From: Streptomyces sp. NBC_00236
Lineage (GTDB): Bacteria; Actinomycetota; Actinomycetes; Streptomycetales; Streptomycetaceae
Length of the DNA: 64,000 nt
Assembly (NCBI RefSeq): GCF_036195045.1
Contig: NZ_CP108100.1
Span: 2,232,001-2,296,000, forward strand
Reading direction: 5' to 3'
How positions within the stretch are numbered: position 1 is the first letter of the stretch; each line of letters begins with the position of its first letter. The translations under genes and the position numbers were made by a program. Positions 51,108 through 57,562 of this stretch are shown one piece after another. Below the pieces are notes generated by a model. It worked only from the letters and a program-made list of their open reading frames with translations. It did no database searches and was not told the origin of the DNA.

Positions 51108-51605
51108 TCAGTCGTGTCGCGAAGCTGATGTGCGGATGCCAGGGCCAAGGTCGGTAGAAGCCGTCAACAACTGGGCTGCCACTTGTAGCTCGCGTTCCCA
51201 TGCCGGGAGGTCGTCCGGTTCGATCCATTCGCTGTACTCCGCTGCGACAGAGAGGAACTGCGTCTCCTCCTGGGTGTGTGCCGTGACGGTCATCGAGAGG
51301 CCGTCACCCACTTCCTTGGGACTCAGCGCGCCTTGCACGAGACCGAACGCGAGGCTCACAAGGAGACGTCGGCCGGCCGTCTCCTCGTCAGGAAGAGGCA
51401 CGTCGAGCTCGCTCAGCGCCTGGACGTACAGCTCGCGGAGCTCGGTCGCATCACTCCGGCGCGACAGGCCCGCCAGCTCACGCAGGGCAGGAGAGTCGTG
51501 CCCGTCAGCTAGCGCGTGTGCAGCGAGCATCGGAAGATCCTCAGGGCGGAGTACCTCCGCCACGTACTGCCAAGCGCTGCCCTGCAACCGGTCCATGACG
51601 GCCAT
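51108..51605 (-). CDS. hypothetical protein (165 aa) in the left insertion
   Basis: A helical acidic protein: MDRLQGSAWQYVAEVLRPED, LPMLAAHALADGHDSPALRE, TELRELYVQALSELDVPLPD and AWERELQVAAQLLTAS. It resembles small proteins found near attachment sites of actinomycete elements, but I do not recognise a family. Start at ATG 51605 or 51596. The gene lies between the two att repeats. Confidence 0.6.
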   Translation of the reverse strand: MAVMDRLQGSAWQYVAEVLRPEDLPMLAAHALADGHDSPALRELAGLSRRSDATELRELYVQALSELDVPLPDEETAGRRLLVSLAFGLVQGALSPKEVGDGLSMTVTAHTQEETQFLSVAAEYSEWIEPDDLPAWERELQVAAQLLTASTDLGPGIRTSASRHD

Positions 51606-51737
51606 CGTGGAGGGCGCGAGGCGTTTTGGCCAACAGATTGCCGTTCGGCTCGGATACCTCGGCGGCTTCCCTCTCCCATCCCGCCCCAGCGGCCGTGGGC
51701 TACTGCCCAACGCTCGTGTAGGGGCTGACCGCCCCCC

Positions 51738-52112
51738 CTATCCGATCAGGGCGGGGTCAACGTGCTGCGGTGCGACCGGTCCGGCAACGAGCGCGGCGGC
51801 GGTGACGCCTACGAAAGCGCGTCGTCTCACATCTGCCTCTTCGTGGTGCTCGGGCCGGATCCAGCCCGGCGGGGTGGTGAACCCTAGGTCCTCGGGCCAG
51901 CGGCCGAGCGCGTCGTGTATGACGATCGCCGTCTCTTCGGCCGGCCATCCGGGGCGGTCGCCTTCCCAGCGCCGCCAGGTCCGCGCGGACACGGTGAACT
52001 GGCCGTCGTCGAGCAGTGCTTGCCCGTGCTCGGTGATGGCCGCGGCGGCAGCTTCGATGGTCCGCCACCCGGTGCGTAACCGTGCCGCCCTCAGCGCATC
52101 GTTACGGCTCAT
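51738..52112 (-). CDS. truncated HTH regulator of the TPR-type (N-terminal fragment)
   Basis: A 124-residue protein with the N-terminus of the large Streptomyces helix-turn-helix/TPR regulators: NDALRAARLRTGWRTIEAAA, VSARTWRRWEGDRPGWPAEE, ALGRWPEDLGFTTPPGW. The family usually continues for 250-300 residues of TPR repeats; here the chain ends after VRRRAFVGVTAAALVAGPVA and DPALIG. It is therefore truncated, consistent with decay of the left insertion. Start at ATG 52112 is uncertain (alternative 52133). Confidence 0.65.
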   Translation of the reverse strand: MSRNDALRAARLRTGWRTIEAAAAAITEHGQALLDDGQFTVSARTWRRWEGDRPGWPAEETAIVIHDALGRWPEDLGFTTPPGWIRPEHHEEADVRRRAFVGVTAAALVAGPVAPQHVDPALIG

Positions 52113-52291
52113 GTGCCCAGTCTGAGGTGTCATCGTCCGCGCTCCTGGCCATGGCCGCTGCGTGGCCACGCGTGGCCATCCGCCGACCTATTACCCACTC
52201 GACGTGCACGCACATCATCAGGGTGTGACCGCGGGCGCGTGCAGCGAACTGGCTGAGTGCCCCTCAATCGACGTAGGCCGGGGGCCGACCC

Positions 52292-52552
52292 ATGACGATG
52301 ACGCTCAAGGTGTACGAGGTGAACAGAGCGGGCACCGTCCGCGTGTTACGGCCGACCGCGCCGGTGAGGCCCGTCGCTACGGCCGAGCCGCGGTCCGCGT
52401 ACCCGGACTGCGAGTGCCCGCGCTGCCTGCCCCGTCACGACGCCGCGTACCGGACACTCCTCGGCCACACCATGCAGTGCGCGACCTGCCGGGCCGGAGC
52501 AGTCTGCGTCACCGCGGTCCAGCTCGGCCGGGCATGGAGGGACGCCCGATGA
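52292..52552 (+). CDS. small Cys-rich protein (86 aa) of the left insertion
   Basis: A basic protein, MTMTLKVYEVNRAGTVRVL at its start, with two Cys clusters: CECPRC near the centre and CATCRAGAVC towards the end, consistent with one zinc site. The ATG at 52292 (or 52298) has no strong ribosome binding site. Its stop overlaps the next start (ATGA). Such short zinc proteins are common in actinomycete elements; function unknown. Confidence 0.65.
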   Translation: MTMTLKVYEVNRAGTVRVLRPTAPVRPVATAEPRSAYPDCECPRCLPRHDAAYRTLLGHTMQCATCRAGAVCVTAVQLGRAWRDAR

Positions 52553-52704
52553 TGTGCGCCCGCTGCGACAAACCAATGGCGGCCGAGGAGTCCGTCCCGT
52601 ACACGATCCCGGGGGCGACCGGGCCCGGCGTCACAATCCTCGTCCACCGCGTGGTGTGCAACATCCCGCGGACGAGCCCGCGCTCGTACCCGAAACCCCG
52701 CTGA
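52549..52704 (+). CDS. small zinc-ribbon-like protein (51 aa)
   Basis: Begins at ATG 52549, overlapping the previous stop by four bases, so it is translationally coupled. MMCARCDKPMAAEESVPYTI gives a CxxC knuckle, with one later cysteine (VVCNIP). Too short for a family call; it is probably expressed together with the preceding protein. Confidence 0.6.
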   Translation: MMCARCDKPMAAEESVPYTIPGATGPGVTILVHRVVCNIPRTSPRSYPKPR

Positions 52705-52854
52705 CTCCCTGCCCCGCACCTGAGGCCGGCGGCGGCCGGGGTCCGGGGCAGGGTCGTGTCCGGACGAGGTCGGCGAGGTCCACGCCGATCGCGTCAGCGA
52801 TGAGCAGCAGGTGGTCGAGGAGCGGCGGCATCCCTGTGGCATCGATCATGGAAA

Positions 52855-52886
52855 CGGCCCCCCGGTCCGTGTGGACCGAGGGGCCG
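52855..52886. terminator. hairpin next to attachment site 2
   Basis: CGGCCCCCCGGTCC, loop GTGT, GGACCGAGGGGCCG flanked by AAA on both sides. It is placed like the terminator at 50868-50903 relative to its att copy and should terminate transcription in both directions. Confidence 0.75.
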
Positions 52887-52915
52887 AAACAGGCTCTCAC
52901 CTGCCGCTATCTACT

Positions 52916-52958
52916 GTGGGCGCGGACGGTTTCGAACCGCCGACATCTGCTTTGTAAG
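52916..52958 (-). repeat. attachment site 2: second 3' half of tRNA-Val(UAC)
   Basis: A 43-bp exact copy of 50911-50953. Again the sequence beyond the anticodon loop (52959 onwards) does not complete a tRNA. It separates a 2-kb left insertion from the large element on the right, so two insertions into the same tRNA gene are indicated. Confidence 0.85.
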
Positions 52959-53059
52959 TTCGCCTGGAAGCCCTCACGAGCTGGGCCAAGGCGGCTTTTA
53001 CCGCGCTGCGCTATGCGTGGAAGTGCTCCCGGGTGCTGTGGCGTACGCCCACGTTGCCG

Positions 53060-53878
53060 TCACTGACTGCCGTCAGGAACCCTGCCGACGGCAAGGAGGT
53101 GAGAGCTGGCAGCGAGCAACTCCGGGTACGGCTCTGCCATCCGCGCCGCCGCCATGGCAGAGGCAATCAGGTCATCCGTCGGCCCGTCGCCCGGCTGCTG
53201 TTCAGCCGCCTTCACGAGAGACCACGCCGGTCCCTCGATACCGAAGACCTGAACATCCTGGAGACCCGCGGCAACCAGTTCCGCCACGAGCTCTTCGGCT
53301 CGGTGGAAGTACGACAGGGTGAATCCCCGCACGCCGTCGTAGACAGCCGTCTCCAGGATCTTGGAGACGGACGCATGGATTCGTTCGGTGTGCAGGTGCG
53401 CGTACGTCACGTGCTCGAAGAGCGACGCATAGCGATTGATCGCGGCGGCGGCGACCAGCCCGCCCGGCTTGACGACCCGGGAAGCTTCCGCCAGCGCCTG
53501 TTGCCGGTCGGCGGGGTCGGGCAGATGGTAGAGCGGCCCGAGGAGCTGCACGACGTCGAAGCTGTCGTCCGGCTCGGAAAGGGCACGCGCGTCCCCAACG
53601 GTTGCTGAGCACACTGCCGACGCGGCCTCAACATGACGAGGCACCGGGTCCACTAGGGCGACGTCGTAGCCGTCCTTCACCAGCCACTCAGCATGAATCC
53701 CGGTCCCCCCGCCCACGTCGAGCACACGCGCCGGCGCGGGGGGCAGAAAGCGTCGGAGGAGTTCTTGGGTCCTGGCCAGTTCCATCCGACCGTCTGCCGA
53801 GCTGCGCAGGCGGCTGTCCTCGTTGACCGTCTCGCCATAGAACCGCATCACGGAGGGAGCCAATTCGAGATTCGACAT
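53060..53878 (-). CDS. class I SAM-dependent methyltransferase
   Basis: A 272-residue cytoplasmic methyltransferase. Motif I is VLDVGGGTGIHAEWL (residues 52-66), the acidic residue of motif II is in ALVDPVPRHV, motif IV is FDVVQLLGPLYHLPD and a post-motif segment VVKPGGLVAAA follows. The N-terminal helix (MRFYGETVNEDSRLRSSADG) and the C-terminal region suit a small-molecule enzyme. It is the first gene of the right element, reading toward the att site, and divergent from the GntR repressor: probably cargo. Substrate unknown. Confidence 0.88.
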   Translation of the reverse strand: MSNLELAPSVMRFYGETVNEDSRLRSSADGRMELARTQELLRRFLPPAPARVLDVGGGTGIHAEWLVKDGYDVALVDPVPRHVEAASAVCSATVGDARALSEPDDSFDVVQLLGPLYHLPDPADRQQALAEASRVVKPGGLVAAAAINRYASLFEHVTYAHLHTERIHASVSKILETAVYDGVRGFTLSYFHRAEELVAELVAAGLQDVQVFGIEGPAWSLVKAAEQQPGDGPTDDLIASAMAAARMAEPYPELLAASSHLLAVGRVPDGSQ

Positions 53879-53892
53879 GGTCGCAGTATCGT

Positions 53893-53914
53893 GTGTACCG
53901 GTGGACCAGTCCAG
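53893..53914. promoter_or_regulatory. GntR/KorSA operator copy 1
   Basis: ACCGGTGGACCAGTCCAG (53897-53914) matches the reverse complement of the 22-bp operators at 54676 and 54778 with one mismatch over 18 bases. It lies between the methyltransferase and gntR starts, 21 bases before the gntR ATG, so it should mediate autorepression. Confidence 0.75.
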
Positions 53915-53934
53915 CGCAGGAATTAGGAGAAACC

Positions 53935-54651
53935 ATGGCAGTCCTGAAGTACGAAGAGATCGCGGAGTTCCTGCGCGCCCGCATTGCTGCTGGTGAGATC
54001 ACCCCCGGGGAAACGATCCCGTCGGGCCGCGAGCTGGCCGAGCAGTGGGACGTGTCACGGGCTACCGCCATCAAGGCCGTCGATGTTCTGCGGAACGATG
54101 GCGTGGTCGTGGCCAAGCAGGGAACCGGTTTCGTCGTCACGGAAACACCCGTGGCACGTCCCGCCGGCGCTCGCCGCGCAGGGTCGGCGCGCATCCTGGG
54201 CGGCATGCCGTTCCTGCGCGTCGGTACGCCTGACTGGGCGGAACCCCCCGCTCACGTCGCCGCCGCCCTCCGCCTCTCCCCCGGAGCTATGGCGCTTCGG
54301 CGCGTTCGCGTCCTCCAGCTCCCGGACGGGACCCCGAACAGCTGCGTTGAGGCGTGGTTCCCGCCGGATATCGCGGAGGTGGCACCACGCCTTGCCGACA
54401 CCAACCCAATCGCCGAAGGCACGACGCGCTACGTCCGACGTCAGACCGGGCGAGGCCCGGCCGAAGGCGTGGACGTCACCACCGTGCGCCTCGCGTCGGA
54501 GACGGAGGCAGACCGCCTGGGGGTGCCGCAGGGCACGCCGGTCGCTGTACTGCTGCACACGGCGTACGACGAGCAGGGACAGCCACTGGTCTGCGAGGAG
54601 GGCGTAACGCCATCCTCATCCTTCGAGCAGGTGGACACCTACGCCATGTAG
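53935..54651 (+). CDS. GntR family repressor with UTRA domain, KorSA-like
   Basis: A 238-residue regulator. The winged helix (KYEEIAEFLRARIAAGEITP, IPSGRELAEQWDVSRATAIK, NDGVVVAKQGTGFVV) is of the GntR type and the C-terminal 150 residues form a UTRA effector domain (ALRRVRVLQLPDGTPNSCVE, EADRLGVPQGTPVAVLLHTA). TAGGAGA precedes ATG 53935. KorSA of pSAM2, the transfer/replication repressor of an actinomycete element, has this architecture and position. Three palindromic operators surround the gene. Confidence 0.9.
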   Translation: MAVLKYEEIAEFLRARIAAGEITPGETIPSGRELAEQWDVSRATAIKAVDVLRNDGVVVAKQGTGFVVTETPVARPAGARRAGSARILGGMPFLRVGTPDWAEPPAHVAAALRLSPGAMALRRVRVLQLPDGTPNSCVEAWFPPDIAEVAPRLADTNPIAEGTTRYVRRQTGRGPAEGVDVTTVRLASETEADRLGVPQGTPVAVLLHTAYDEQGQPLVCEEGVTPSSSFEQVDTYAM

Positions 54652-54675
54652 GCGCAACACAAGCCACAGAGGCGG

Positions 54676-54697
54676 CTGGACCGGTCCACCGGTTCAG
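54676..54697. promoter_or_regulatory. GntR/KorSA operator copy 2, doubling as terminator
   Basis: CTGGACCGGTCCACCGGTTC at 54676 onwards is a 22-bp operator identical to the third copy except one base. The arms GCTGGACCGGT/ACCGGTTCAGC also form a hairpin, followed directly by seven T, so the same bases can terminate gntR transcription. Confidence 0.75.
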
Positions 54698-54777
54698 CTT
54701 TTTTTGTTGCCTCGAAAGCGCCTCCCACCTGCCCCTTTCATCGCGCCAACGTGACGGCGCACAGATTCATCGCTTGA

Positions 54778-54799
54778 CTGGACCGGTCCACCGGTCCAG
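54778..54799. promoter_or_regulatory. GntR/KorSA operator copy 3
   Basis: CTGGACCGGTCCACCGGTCC at 54778 onwards, the cleanest of the three copies, with GGACCGGTCC palindromic cores. It lies 465 bases before the first transfer gene (55264) and probably covers the promoter of the transfer operon. Confidence 0.8.
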
Positions 54800-54872
54800 T
54801 CTCTTGTTGTGGCCATCGCCCGATCCGGAATCTCCGGAGGAGGCCGATTCCGTCACGCCAAAACTCAACAGC

Positions 54873-54998
54873 GTGATCCACCGCAGTACGGCGGCCGTGA
54901 CCGTTCCGGCCGAGGCGAGTGGAGACCAGCCGACCGAGAACCGGCCCCCTTCACACCGGGGCCCACACCCCCTGACCGGGGAACGCCATCGGCTCTAA
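54873..54998 (+). CDS. possible small protein (41 aa)
   Basis: From GTG 54873 the translation VIHRSTAAVTVPAEASGDQP, TENRPPSHRGPHPLTGERHR, L is hydrophilic with a proline-rich end, reminiscent of short leader proteins of actinomycete elements. There is no ribosome binding site, so confidence is low. Apart from this the 612-bp space between gntR and the transfer operon holds operators, hairpins (55122-55140, 55196-55225) and no other candidate. Confidence 0.25.
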   Translation: MIHRSTAAVTVPAEASGDQPTENRPPSHRGPHPLTGERHRL

Positions 54999-55195
54999 GA
55001 ACCGCACGGCACCCATTCGAAACTGCGACGACTTCCGGGATCTCGGACCTCCCCGGAACGAGCAGCGCCGCGCGACATCAGGAGAACCGAAGCACCAGCA
55101 CTCACGGTGCCCGGCATTCGGGCCCGCCTCTTCGGCGGGCTGCGGTGCCGGGTCGCCGTGGTCGCTCGTGACCACGAACGACCTTCAGACGGCTC

Positions 55196-55225
55196 GCGGC
55201 CCCGGTGGTGAGACACCGGGGCCGC
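55196..55225 (+). terminator. hairpin/attenuator before the transfer operon
   Basis: GCGGCCCCGGTG, loop of six, CACCGGGGCCGC, a perfect 12-bp stem 38 bases before the DUF6284 start. It may attenuate read-through into the transfer genes or stabilise the mRNA 5' end. Confidence 0.55.
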
Positions 55226-55263
55226 TGTTCTGGGCCGTCCACCGACTAAGGAGAAAACGACCC

Positions 55264-55530
55264 ATGAAGACCATCGCTGCACTTCAGGCCACTGTTACGG
55301 CCGCCTCGCTCGACTTCGAGCCGTCGGCCGCAGAGCTGGACGCGATCGAGCTGGAGATGCCGCTCATCCGGGCGGAAGTCGAGTTGCTGGATGCGCAGAT
55401 CATGACCATCGACCGGCCGGCGAACGAGCTGGACGTACGGCGCGTTCGCCGGGCCCACAACCGGGTCATGGCGGCGCGGCGGGACCTCATCAACCGCGCC
55501 GCGTCGCCCCTGACGGGCGGTGCGGCATGA
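55264..55530 (+). CDS. DUF6284 family protein
   Basis: An 88-residue acidic helical protein: MKTIAALQATVTAASLDFEP, SAAELDAIELEMPLIRAEVE, LLDAQIMTI. This sequence type is found in the transfer operons of actinomycete integrative elements and named DUF6284; its function is unknown. AAGGAG lies upstream of ATG 55264. First gene of a chain of overlapping genes up to traB: its stop overlaps the next ATG (ATGA). Confidence 0.85.
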   Translation: MKTIAALQATVTAASLDFEPSAAELDAIELEMPLIRAEVELLDAQIMTIDRPANELDVRRVRRAHNRVMAARRDLINRAASPLTGGAA

Positions 55531-55721
55531 GTGCGAACTCCACCACCCAGCGGGGCGCGCTGGTCGTCGTGTTCGTCGGCATCGCGCTGGCCTTGGCCGG
55601 TGCGGGTCTGGCGTCCCTGCTGGATGAGCCGTCGTGGCGCTGGCTGGCCACGTGCGGCGTGCTCGTCCAGGTCGTCGGCTGGGTGCGCTACGGCCGTGCT
55701 GGACGGGGCGGTGCGGAATGA
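55527..55721 (+). CDS. two-helix mobile-element membrane protein (64 aa)
   Basis: ATG 55527 overlaps the DUF6284 stop and its own stop overlaps the DUF2637 start (both ATGA). The protein has two hydrophobic segments (ALVVVFVGIALALAGAGLAS and WLATCGVLVQVVGWV) and a basic tail. Its place matches small Spd proteins, which help spread transferred plasmids between compartments of a mycelium. Family not recognised by sequence. Confidence 0.75.
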   Translation: MSANSTTQRGALVVVFVGIALALAGAGLASLLDEPSWRWLATCGVLVQVVGWVRYGRAGRGGAE

Positions 55722-56575
55722 ACCTTCACCGCAAGGGGCGCGCCGCCCTGGTGCTGGCCCTGGTCGCCGTTGTCGGCATGGCGTTCCGCGTCTCGTGGAA
55801 CGCGCTGCGGGACGTCGCCCGTGCGATCGGCGCGGACAGCACGGCCGCGCTGCTCTACCCGTTCGTCGTCGATGGGCTCATGGCGCTGGCGCTGGTCGCC
55901 ACGCTGGTGCTGACCGACCGGGCGGACAAGCGGTTCGCACTGCGGGTCCTGGCCGCCTACACGCTGGCCTCACTGGTCTTGAACTACGTGCACGGGCTCG
56001 TTCCCGAGCTGCACGGCGGTTCGGTCGACTGGGGCCGACTGGCCGACTGGGACCCCGCCAACTGGGCGCTGGTGCTGCTCGCCACGTCGCTGCCGGTCGG
56101 CTCGATCTACTTCGGATCCGATCTGGTCGCCAAGGTGCTGCACCACCGACCGATCGAACCGGCCCCGATAGCCGTTTCGGTCGATACATCAACAAATCGG
56201 TCTACTCCTGACCTGGGAGAGTCGACTCCCGTCCCGGTTCCGGCTGCTGAGCTCCCGGCGGCGCTGCCCGCCCCGGTGGTCGTCGATCTGGTCAAGCGAA
56301 CCGAGCCGATCCAGGTCCGGGCGGTGGCCGCTGAGTCGGTTCGTCCGCGTCGGGCGACCGGCCGTGTCCCTGCGGTTGCCCGATCGAGTCGACCGGCCCG
56401 CACCGCTGAGCAGCTGCTCGATGAAGCCCGATCGGCTACTGCCGACTGGTCGGTTGAGGATCTGACGGCTGAGGGCATCCGCAAGGCCGTCCGCACCTCC
56501 CCCGCCAAGGCCCGCGTCCTGCGCGAGACCCTGCGCGGCGAGCGGTCGGCCGCACCGGTCGACGCAGTCGCGTAA
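55718..56575 (+). CDS. DUF2637 membrane protein, Spd-like
   Basis: A 285-residue protein with four N-terminal helices (ALVLALVAVVGMAFRVSWNA, LLYPFVVDGLMALALVATLV, LRVLAAYTLASLVLNYVHGL, WALVLLATSLPVGSIYFGSD). FRVSWNALRDVARAIG is a DUF2637 mark. The cytoplasmic half is a long linker with a C-terminal helical domain (RTAEQLLDEARSATADWSVE, LTAEGIRKAVRTSPAKARVL) like the helix-turn-helix end of DUF2637 proteins of conjugative elements. Coupled by ATGA upstream. Thought to function in intramycelial spread with TraB. Confidence 0.88.
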   Translation: MNLHRKGRAALVLALVAVVGMAFRVSWNALRDVARAIGADSTAALLYPFVVDGLMALALVATLVLTDRADKRFALRVLAAYTLASLVLNYVHGLVPELHGGSVDWGRLADWDPANWALVLLATSLPVGSIYFGSDLVAKVLHHRPIEPAPIAVSVDTSTNRSTPDLGESTPVPVPAAELPAALPAPVVVDLVKRTEPIQVRAVAAESVRPRRATGRVPAVARSSRPARTAEQLLDEARSATADWSVEDLTAEGIRKAVRTSPAKARVLRETLRGERSAAPVDAVA

Positions 56576-56913
56576 TGGCCACGCTGCCTGAATACCGGTG
56601 GCGGCTGGCCCCGGACGGATACGCCACGCGCAGGCAGTTGCGGGCGTTGGGGCTGCGGCCCGGCGGACAGGACGTCGCCGCCGTACTCCACCGCCCGCGC
56701 CGCCGCCGCGCCCCGCTGGTCGCCTACCTCTACCGCATCGACCACGCCAAGCCCGTACGCCCGATGACACCGGGCCGTACGGCCGCGCTGGCCAAGGCCA
56801 TGCGGGCTCGCCGCACCTGCCCGAACTGCCGCCGCGATGCCGGGTACTGCATCCCGCCGTCGCTCGGCATGTGCGTGCCCTGCCACGATCTGGACACCGA
56901 TTCCGCCGCCTGA
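56575..56913 (+). CDS. RRQRL-motif zinc-binding protein
   Basis: A 112-residue protein starting at ATG 56575, one base overlapping the previous TAA (TAATG). YATRRQLRALGLRPGGQDVA contains the family RRQRL-like motif, and the C-terminal CPNCRRDAGYCIPPSLGMCV and PCHDLD supply four to five cysteines and a histidine for zinc. The type is found only in actinomycete mobile elements next to traB. Function unknown; nucleic-acid binding is plausible. Confidence 0.85.
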   Translation: MATLPEYRWRLAPDGYATRRQLRALGLRPGGQDVAAVLHRPRRRRAPLVAYLYRIDHAKPVRPMTPGRTAALAKAMRARRTCPNCRRDAGYCIPPSLGMCVPCHDLDTDSAA

Positions 56914-56942
56914 GCTGCGGCGATGAACGGAGACGAGACGTA

Positions 56943-57500
56943 GTGAAGCTGACCATCACCACCCACAAGCTGCCCGGCTACCGGGCCACCCTGAAGACCG
57001 CCCAGCGTCTGGCCGAAGAGGCCGTCCGCGTCGTTGAGCGGGCGGTGTCCGGCCGGATGCCCGACGTGCAGGTCGTCCTCACCTCGGAACGGCACCTGGC
57101 CGACGTGACGACCGCCGCCGAGTTCGCAACCGCCGAGTGCACCGACAAGCGGGTGCAGTCCCGTGCTCTGCGGTTCGAGAAGCGCAAGGCACGCGACACG
57201 GCCGGCCGTGCGATCCCGCTCGCCGACGGCGGGGTGTTGGTCGTCATCAATGTCGATCAGCACCCCAACGAGGCGACGTTCGCCATCACGCTCGTGCACG
57301 AACTGGTCCACGCCATGCAGACCAGCCGCAAGGACGTCCGCGAACGCCTCATCGCCGGTATCCGCAACAACCTCGGCATCGAGCGCATGTCCCGCCGCCA
57401 GTGCCGCGAGTACGACCGCTGCCTTGAGCAGGAAGAGCGCGAGGCGTACGGGTGCGAGTACCTCGCCAAGCGCGTCGTCCCCTCCGCCGCAGCAGCCTGA
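56943..57500 (+). CDS. zincin-like protein with HExxH motif
   Basis: A 185-residue protein from GTG 56943 (VKLTITTHKLPGYRATLKTA). The second half carries VHELVHAMQT, an HExxH motif within a hydrophobic strand-helix, and a downstream EEREAYGCEYLAKRV segment with acidic residues where gluzincins have the third metal ligand. Conservation of both suggests a real metallopeptidase or a fold relative. Located between the RRQRL gene and traB. Substrate unknown; a wall or regulator cleavage role in transfer is conceivable. Confidence 0.8.
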   Translation: MKLTITTHKLPGYRATLKTAQRLAEEAVRVVERAVSGRMPDVQVVLTSERHLADVTTAAEFATAECTDKRVQSRALRFEKRKARDTAGRAIPLADGGVLVVINVDQHPNEATFAITLVHELVHAMQTSRKDVRERLIAGIRNNLGIERMSRRQCREYDRCLEQEEREAYGCEYLAKRVVPSAAAA

Positions 57501-57562
57501 CCCACCCCACCACTCCACCCCTACCGCCTCTGACCCAGGGGCAGTTGACGGGAGACATCAGC

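Noticed and set aside
52631..52900. Minus-strand gene starting around 52853 (MIDATGMPPLLDHLLLIADA)
   Set aside because: The first 25 residues look protein-like, but the frame then becomes proline/glycine noise, it covers a hairpin, and it overlaps two better coding candidates on the plus strand.
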